Made by a program: the position numbers and the translations under genes. From contig OW121743.1 in NCBI GenBank assembly GCA_933228675.1, positions 58,606,406 through 58,670,405 on the forward strand: DNA of 64,000 bases, given 5' to 3'. Below, piece after piece: positions 58,320-64,000 of the stretch (the first letter of the stretch is position 1; each line of letters opens with the position of its first letter). The notes under the pieces are model-generated. The model was given only the letters and a program-made list of their open reading frames with translations, was not told the DNA's origin and searched no databases. Source of the stretch: Stomorhina lunata. Its lineage: Eukaryota > Arthropoda > Insecta > Diptera > Rhiniidae.

Positions 58320-61055
58320 AGTAAAATTTTTATAGAAAAACTTTTATAGTGAAAATTTAAGAAACAAACTTTATAGAAAATTTAAAAAAAAATTTTTTTT
58401 TAATTTTCACAGTAACACTTTTATAAAAAATTTTTATAGTGAAATTTTAATAGAAACAATTTTAAACTGAGATTTTAATAGTAAAAATTTTATAGCAAAA
58501 TTTTTGTAGCAAAATTTTTTTTAGTTAAATTTATATTGAAAAATGTTAAAGTGAAATTTTTATAGTGAAAATTTTATAGAAAATTGTTTCTAGTGAAATT
58601 TTTATAGGAACATGTTTCCAGTGAAATTTTTATAGAAACATTTTTCTAGTGAAATTTTTATAGCAAAATTTTTCTAGTGAAATTTTTATAGAAAAAACTT
58701 GACGGAAACATTTTTATAGTTAAATAAAAAATTTTTATAGTGAAACTTTTATAGAAAACTTTTTATAGTAAAATTTTTATAAAAGAAATTTAATCATGAA
58801 ATTTTATAGAAATTTTTTTATAGTAAAATTTTTATAAAAAATGTGTATAGACAAATTTTTTAAGTAAAATTTTTAAAGAAAAATGAAATATTTATAGAAA
58901 TGAAATTTTTATAGAAACATTTTTATAATAAAATTTTTAAAGAAAAATTTTGATAGTGGAATTTTTATAGAAAAATTTTTATAGTGGAGTTTTTATAGAA
59001 AAATTTTGATAATGAAATTTTTATAGAAAAATTTTTGTAGTGAAATTTTTATAAAAAACAATTTTATAGAAAAATTTTGATAGTGAAATTTTGATAGAAA
59101 AATTTTGATAGTGAAATTTTTATAGAAAAATTTTGATAGTGAAATTTTTATAGAAAAATTTTGATAGTGAAATTTTTATAGAAAAATTTTGATAGTGAAA
59201 TTTTTATAGAAAATTTTTATAGTGAAATTTTTATAGAAAAATTTTGATAGTGAAAATTTTGATAGACAAATTTTTAAAGTGAAATTTTTATAGAAAAATT
59301 TTGATAGTGAAATTTTTTTAGAAAAATTTTGATAATGAAATTTTTTTACAAAAATTTTGATAGTGAAATTTTTTTAGAAAAATTTTGATAGTAAAATTTT
59401 TATAGAAAAATATTGATAGTGAAATTTTTATAGAAAAATTTTTAAAGTGAAATTTTTATAGAAAATTTTTTAAAGTGAAATTTTTGTAGAAAAATTTTTA
59501 AAGTGAAATTTTTATAAAACAATTTTAATAGTGAAATTTTATAGAAAAATTTTGATATTGAAATTTTTATAGAAAAATTTTGATAGTGAAATTTTTATAG
59601 AAAAATTTTGATAGTGAAATTTTAATAGAAAAATTTTATAGAAAAATTTTGATAGTGAAATTTTTATAGAAAAATTTCACTATCAAAATTTTTCTATAAA
59701 AATTTTACTATCAAAATTTTTATATAAAAATTTCACTATCAAAATTTTTCTATAAAAACTTCGCTATCAAAATTTTTCTATAAAAATTTCATTATCAAAA
59801 TTTTTCTATAAAAATTTCACTATCAAAATTTTTCTATAAAAATTTTACTAACAAAATTTTTGTATAAAATTTTCACTATCAAAATTTTTCTATAAAATTT
59901 TCACTATCAAAATTTTTCTATAAAAATTTCACTATCAAAATTTTTCTATAAAAATTTCAATATCAAAATTTTTCTATAAAAATTTCACCATCAAAATTTT
60001 TTTATAAGTATAAGTATTTTTTTATTAAGTAAAATTTTTAAAGAAAAATGAAATATTTATAGAAATTAAATTTTTATAGAAACATTTTTATAATAAAATT
60101 TTTAAAGAAAAATTTTGATAGTGAAATTTTTATAGAAAAATTTTGATAGTGAAATTTTTATAGAAAAATTTTTATAGTGAAATTTTTATAGAAAAATTTT
60201 GATAGTGAAATTTTTATAGAAAAATTTTGATAGTGAAATTTTTATAGAAAATTTTTATAGTGAAATTTTTATAGAAAAATTTTGATAGTGAAAATTTTGA
60301 TAGACAAATTTTTAAAGTGAAATTTTTATAGAAAAATTTTGATAGTGAAATTTTTTTAGAAAAATTTTGATAATGAAATTTTTTTACAAAAATTTTGAAA
60401 GTGAAATTTTTTTAGAAAAATTTTGATAGTAAAATTTTTATAGAAAAATTTTGACAGTGAAATTTTTATAGACAAATTTTGATAGTGAAATTTTTTTAAA
60501 AAAATTTTGATAGTGAAATTTTTATAGACAAATTTTGATAACGAAATTTTTAAAGACAAATTTTGATAGTGAAGTTTTTATAGACAAATTTTGATAGTGA
60601 AATTTTTATGGAAAAATTTTGATAGTGAAATTTTTATAGAAAAATTTTGATAGTGAAATTTTTTTAGAAAAATTTTGATAGTAAAATTTTTATAGAAAAA
60701 TATTGATAGTGAAATTTTTATAGAAAAATTTTTAAAGCGAAATTTTTATAGAAAAATTTTTGTAGTGAAATTTTTATAGAAAATTTTTTAAGTGACAGTT
60801 TTATAGATAAATTTTAATAGTTAAATTTTTATAAAAAAAAATTTTATAGTGAAATTTTTATAGAAAAATTTTGATAGTGAAATTTTTATAAAAAAATTTT
60901 GATGGTGAAAGTTTTATAAAAATATTTTGATGGTGAAATTTTTATAGAAAAAATTTGATGGTGAAATTTTTATAGAAAAATTTTGATAGTGAAATTTTTA
61001 TAGAAAAATTTTTGTAGTGAAATTTCTAAAGAAAAATTTTATCGTGAAACTTTTA
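58320..61055. repeat. 28-bp satellite array with internal inversion
   Basis: Monomers of about 28 bp (GATAGTG at 59107 and 59135): GATAGTGAAATTTTTATAG then AAAAATTTT, imperfect at both ends. At 59651-59684 the orientation flips and 59670-59997 is reverse-complemented. From about 60010 the original orientation resumes. A block with private variants (AGTAAAATTTTTAAAGAA at 58860) returns at about 60027, so about 600-700 bp was duplicated 1.17 kb apart. The minus frame 60356-60559 is satellite translation. Confidence 0.93.
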
Positions 61056-61069
61056 TGGTTAGATTTAAA

Positions 61070-61275
61070 AAAAAATCTTTGTGTTTACTTTTGTTCAGTC
61101 GATAGATTGAGCTTTACATTTGATTTGCAAACATAATTCGTAATGATTGTGTTTATAAAATAAGTAAAAGTGGGAAGTTTTCGATCTGTTTAAAAGTAGG
61201 GATAGTCCTTCTGAAGATGATGGCCTAATCAACCATCGAAACGCTATGAGAAATTGATTGTACTCACAAACATTT
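61070..61275 (+). repeat. CGAATTATAG dispersed repeat, copy D
   Basis: TTGCAAACATAATTCGTAAT, GTTTTCGATCTGTTTAAAAG and GAAGATGATGGCCTAATCAA match 53670-53745 directly and 63830-63990 and 55020-55215 in reverse. It sits next to a satellite array, as the copy at 53595 does. Confidence 0.6.
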
Positions 61276-61344
61276 TTTGACTTTCAACAATAAATTGTCT
61301 ATTACATTAACCAAAAAATGTAATTGACTGGGATCAAATGCGAA

Positions 61345-62010
61345 TAATATTTTTTTTTGAAGAAATTTTTATAGTGAAATTTTTTTAGAAACATTATTAT
61401 AATGAAATTTTAATGGAACATTTTAATAGAAAAAATTTTATAAAAAATTTTAATAGAAAAATTAAAAAAAAAAAATTTTGACAGAAAAATTTTTAAAAAA
61501 ATTTTAATAGAATAATTTTTATTTTTTATGGCAAATTTTTAAAGAAAATTTTTATAGAAAAAATTTTATAGAAAATTTTTAAAGAAAATTTTTATAGAAA
61601 CAATTTTATAGAAAAATTTTTATAAATAAAATTTTATAGATAAATATTTATAAAAAATTTTTTATAGAAAAATTTTTATAAAAAATTTTTTATAGAAAAA
61701 TTTTTATAAAAAAATTTTTATAAAAAAATTTTTATAAAAAAATTTTTATAAAAAAATTTTTATAGACAAATTAAAAAATTATCAAAAAAATTTTAAAAAT
61801 ATTTGTATAGAAAAATTTTTAGTAGAATTTTATAGAAAATTTTTGATAAAAAAATTGTTAAAGAAAAATTTTAAAGAAAAATTTGTATAGAACGAATTCA
61901 ATAAAAAAAAAAAAAAATATAAAAAAATGTTCAAAAAAAATTTATAAAAATTGTTTGAAAAATTTTTATAAAAACAATTTTATTAAGAAAATTTTTATAA
62001 AACAATTTTT
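61345..62010. repeat. Low-complexity A/T array, about 14-15 bp words
   Basis: Repeats of ATTTTTATAAAAAA/ATTTTTATAGAAAA with no strict long period, probably a degenerate continuation of the 28-bp array at 58320-61055. No gene. Confidence 0.8.
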
Positions 62011-63110
62011 ATTGTTACTGAGTATCTTTTACTTTTTGAACCAATGAAAACTTTGGATAGTAAATATATGCAGTTCGTTTTAACCACATTCAACTGTTTG
62101 TGATTTTTCCATAGTTCTCATAATTTCTTTCTGTAGAATTTAAGAATAAAACGTGAGCTGCATTTTAAGTCAGTCAAAGGGGGAATTCAAATCGCTTTAA
62201 GTTTTGCTTGAATTTCAGTGAGAATATAATATCCAGTCCCCCTAGAAGTTTACCAGATGTCTATCAAACGTTTAGTCATTCACTTTGTTTGAGTTGGAAC
62301 AACAACAACAACAAAAAAGAAAACGCAACTATTTATTTTCCAAAGCCTTGTGCCACTAGTGTCTATTAGTTTTTCCAACATTTTTTCCGTCTGCCTTTCC
62401 TTAAGTCCGTCTAAATTGGAAAATACTCATGTATTTATGCATGTTTTTCTTTTTTTATAATTTGTTGCATTTTCTAATGCTTGACATTTTCACCTTTTTA
62501 TAGCCTTATTTATGCGTATTTTTTTCTTGCTATCAGTTTTTTTTTTGCTATTTATTCTTTTTATATTTTTTTTTTAATTTTCATATTTATTTGAAATAAT
62601 AAAGAAAATACCTGAGAATTGTGTAAAACACGTAGAAATTTGTAGGTATTTAGGTAAATAATACTTTATAAATCTCATGTCTTTAGTTTTTATTATTTTC
62701 TTTTTATTTTGATATAATCTCTTATGAATTGGGGTCATTATTTCAAATGAGAGTTCAAACCGGGGGGATATTAAGATGAGACATCAAAGATTTGTTAAAA
62801 GCTGACGAAGTAGAAGATGAAGCCTCATCATCAAGTGAATGATTTTAAACCGGTAGCAAAGAAGGTGGGCTTTGGGAATGAAGGAAGTGAGTGATGGAAT
62901 GAATGAATGTGAGAAAAGTCATGTTTAAGGTATTAGTTTTTTTTGAATAAATGAATGCATTTCAAAAATTTATGCTAAAATAATAAACTGGGAAAATATT
63001 CAAGAAACAAGTAAGAAGACATTCTACTGGGTCAAATCCGATATCATATACCTTTGATTACACTAGTCAACAGCTTCAAGTTATGTATAACAGCAACGAA
63101 ATTCGATTTT
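62011..63110. other. Intron sequence, no gene recognised
   Basis: Mostly unique DNA: A/T runs, a short AACAACAACAACAAC run near 62299, and a slightly GC-richer patch at 62750-62900. No exon of the host gene was seen here, nor a calponin-homology motif. Confidence 0.4.
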
Positions 63111-63125
63111 TTTTTTAATGTTACG

Positions 63126-63183
63126 TTAGTGTATTGCACTAGGATCTCAATTTATTACAATTATTTATTATTGTAATAAATAG
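63126..63183 (+). repeat. 58-bp dispersed two-hairpin element, copy 2
   Basis: Same order of TAGTGTATTGCACTA, then a TTTATTACAAT / ATTGTAATAAA stem, as in 50121-50178, with only a few differences. Confidence 0.75.
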
Positions 63184-63413
63184 CAAAAAATTTTAGTAGG
63201 GACAAGCCTTCCTCGTAGAGTTTCGATGATAAGTGGGTTGACCTCACAGCTATTAGATTTTACACATATTAAAATCTTTTGTATCGGATCAAAAAAGTGA
63301 TCGTTTTAAATGTTTGAAAAACCCGAGGAGACCTAATTTGAGGGTATATAGCTCCCCTTCTGATAAGTCTACAGATTTCAAATTCTAAATTTAAGCTCGA
63401 ATACTCCTGCTCA

Positions 63414-63733
63414 TGTGAACCGCCGTGGTATAGCAGGTAAGACATCCGCCTAGCATACCAGAGGCCCAAGTTCAATCCCCGGCCAGATTCACTTGAAAAA
63501 AATAAATTTTCAAAAAAGCGGCGGTTCACCTCATAACTCAGCTAGCCACTGGTTATTGAGTATTAGGCTATGAAAAACTTCTCTAACTAATGCATTCGCC
63601 GTTCGGAGCCGGCGTTAAAACGTAGGTCCCTTTCAATGAGTTTAAAAATAGAATCGGATACAGCTCATTGTCTGAGAGAAGTACCCCTTGTTCCAATTGG
63701 AATGTTGTCGGGGAATTATATATATATATATAT
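63414..63733 (+). mobile_element. tRNA-derived SINE, full length
   Basis: About 320 bp flanked by a perfect 13-bp target-site duplication ATACTCCTGCTCA (63401-63413 and 63734-63746). The head CCGTGGTATAGCAGG (A-box-like) and AAGTTCAATCCCCGG (B-box-like) resembles a tRNA of the Asp/Glu/Ala kind; the parent tRNA is uncertain. The body contains AACTCAGCTAGCCACTGG and CGCCGTTCGGAGCCGGCG and ends in a (TA)n tail. The minus frame 63269-63529 overlapping the head is not a gene. Perfect duplication ends imply a young insertion. Confidence 0.95.
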
Positions 63734-63829
63734 ATACTCCTGCTCAATAGTCATGTAAAACTTTAGGACAATCGAGTTTACCGTAAAAAAAGTTCTTTAA
63801 TTATTTCCCAAATTTTGTTTTTTAGGACA

Positions 63830-64000
63830 ACTTCATTTTTAGTTAGGCCTACATCATCATCAAACCGGGTATCCCTTATTCCAGAAAGATCGAAAATAAC
63901 TTTTCGAGACAAATTAAATACGAATTATAGTGTTTAAGCAAATCTCAACATAAAGCGAAGATGATCATCAGAACAGAAACACAAAGCATTTTTTTTATTT
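63830..64000 (-). repeat. CGAATTATAG dispersed repeat, copy C, cut by window end
   Basis: AAATTAAATACGAATTATAG and AAAGCGAAGATGATCATCAG match 55122-55200, and in reverse 61070-61275. It continues to the window edge. Confidence 0.55.

Noticed and set aside
60356..60559. 67-residue frame with a regular KFxYKNFTIKIF-like repeat
   Set aside because: Translation of the 28-bp satellite; no evidence of expression.
63269..63529. 86-residue minus frame
   Set aside because: Runs across the SINE head in antisense; not a gene.

Overview
The window looks like chromosomal DNA from a higher fly (Diptera), most likely a calyptrate such as a blow fly. The reasons are its very high A+T content, insect-type GT-AG introns, a protein matching the Drosophila GAS2-like gene pickled eggs (pigs), and an insect mix of mariner relics, non-LTR retrotransposon relics, tRNA-derived SINEs, MITEs and tandem satellites. 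The species is an inference; the fly assignment rests mainly on the protein.

Only one host gene is supported. It is the 3' part of a pigs-type GAS2-like cytoskeletal linker on the minus strand, in four exons: 21601-21708, 18214-18407, 12158-12744 and 7939-9308. Splice phases agree at every junction and give one open frame of 752 residues. The Gas2-related (GAR) microtubule-binding domain is split over the first two exons. A Ser/Asn/Gln-rich tail with two SxIP (EB1-type) motifs fills the last two. No calponin-homology exon was found up to 64000, so the 5' exons probably lie outside and the intron upstream of 21708 is over 42 kb.

Everything else is non-coding or mobile-element DNA. 1-1912 is a 31-bp satellite. 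1913-7400 is an intergenic A/T field with many AAAGCTTT motifs and a 585-bp tandem duplication. The three internal introns (9309-12157, 12745-18213, 18408-21600) are packed with 29-, 30- and 31-bp satellites. Around the 587-bp exon and around the 108-bp GAR exon, arrays of the same family sit in opposite orientation on the two sides, so they could pair in the pre-mRNA. A further 31-bp array lies at 22.7-23.6 kb, a large imperfect inverted repeat at 24.3-31.6 kb with a nested mobile element, degenerate GATC-rich satellites at 35-41.5 kb, a cluster of transposon relics and SINEs at 41.5-47.2 kb, about 165- and 190-bp satellites at 48.5-51.4 kb, mariner relics and A/T arrays at 52.9-55.2 kb, a second copy of the nested element at 55.9 kb, a perfect-TIR MITE at 57.8 kb, a large 28-bp satellite with an internal inversion at 58.3-61.1 kb, and an intact SINE with a perfect 13-bp target duplication at 63.4 kb.

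The most interesting architecture is the recurrence of AT-rich monomers of 28 to 31 bp with palindromic cores, arranged as mirror-image arrays around short coding exons. This is seen directly in the sequence; any RNA consequence, such as circular RNA or exon skipping, is inference.
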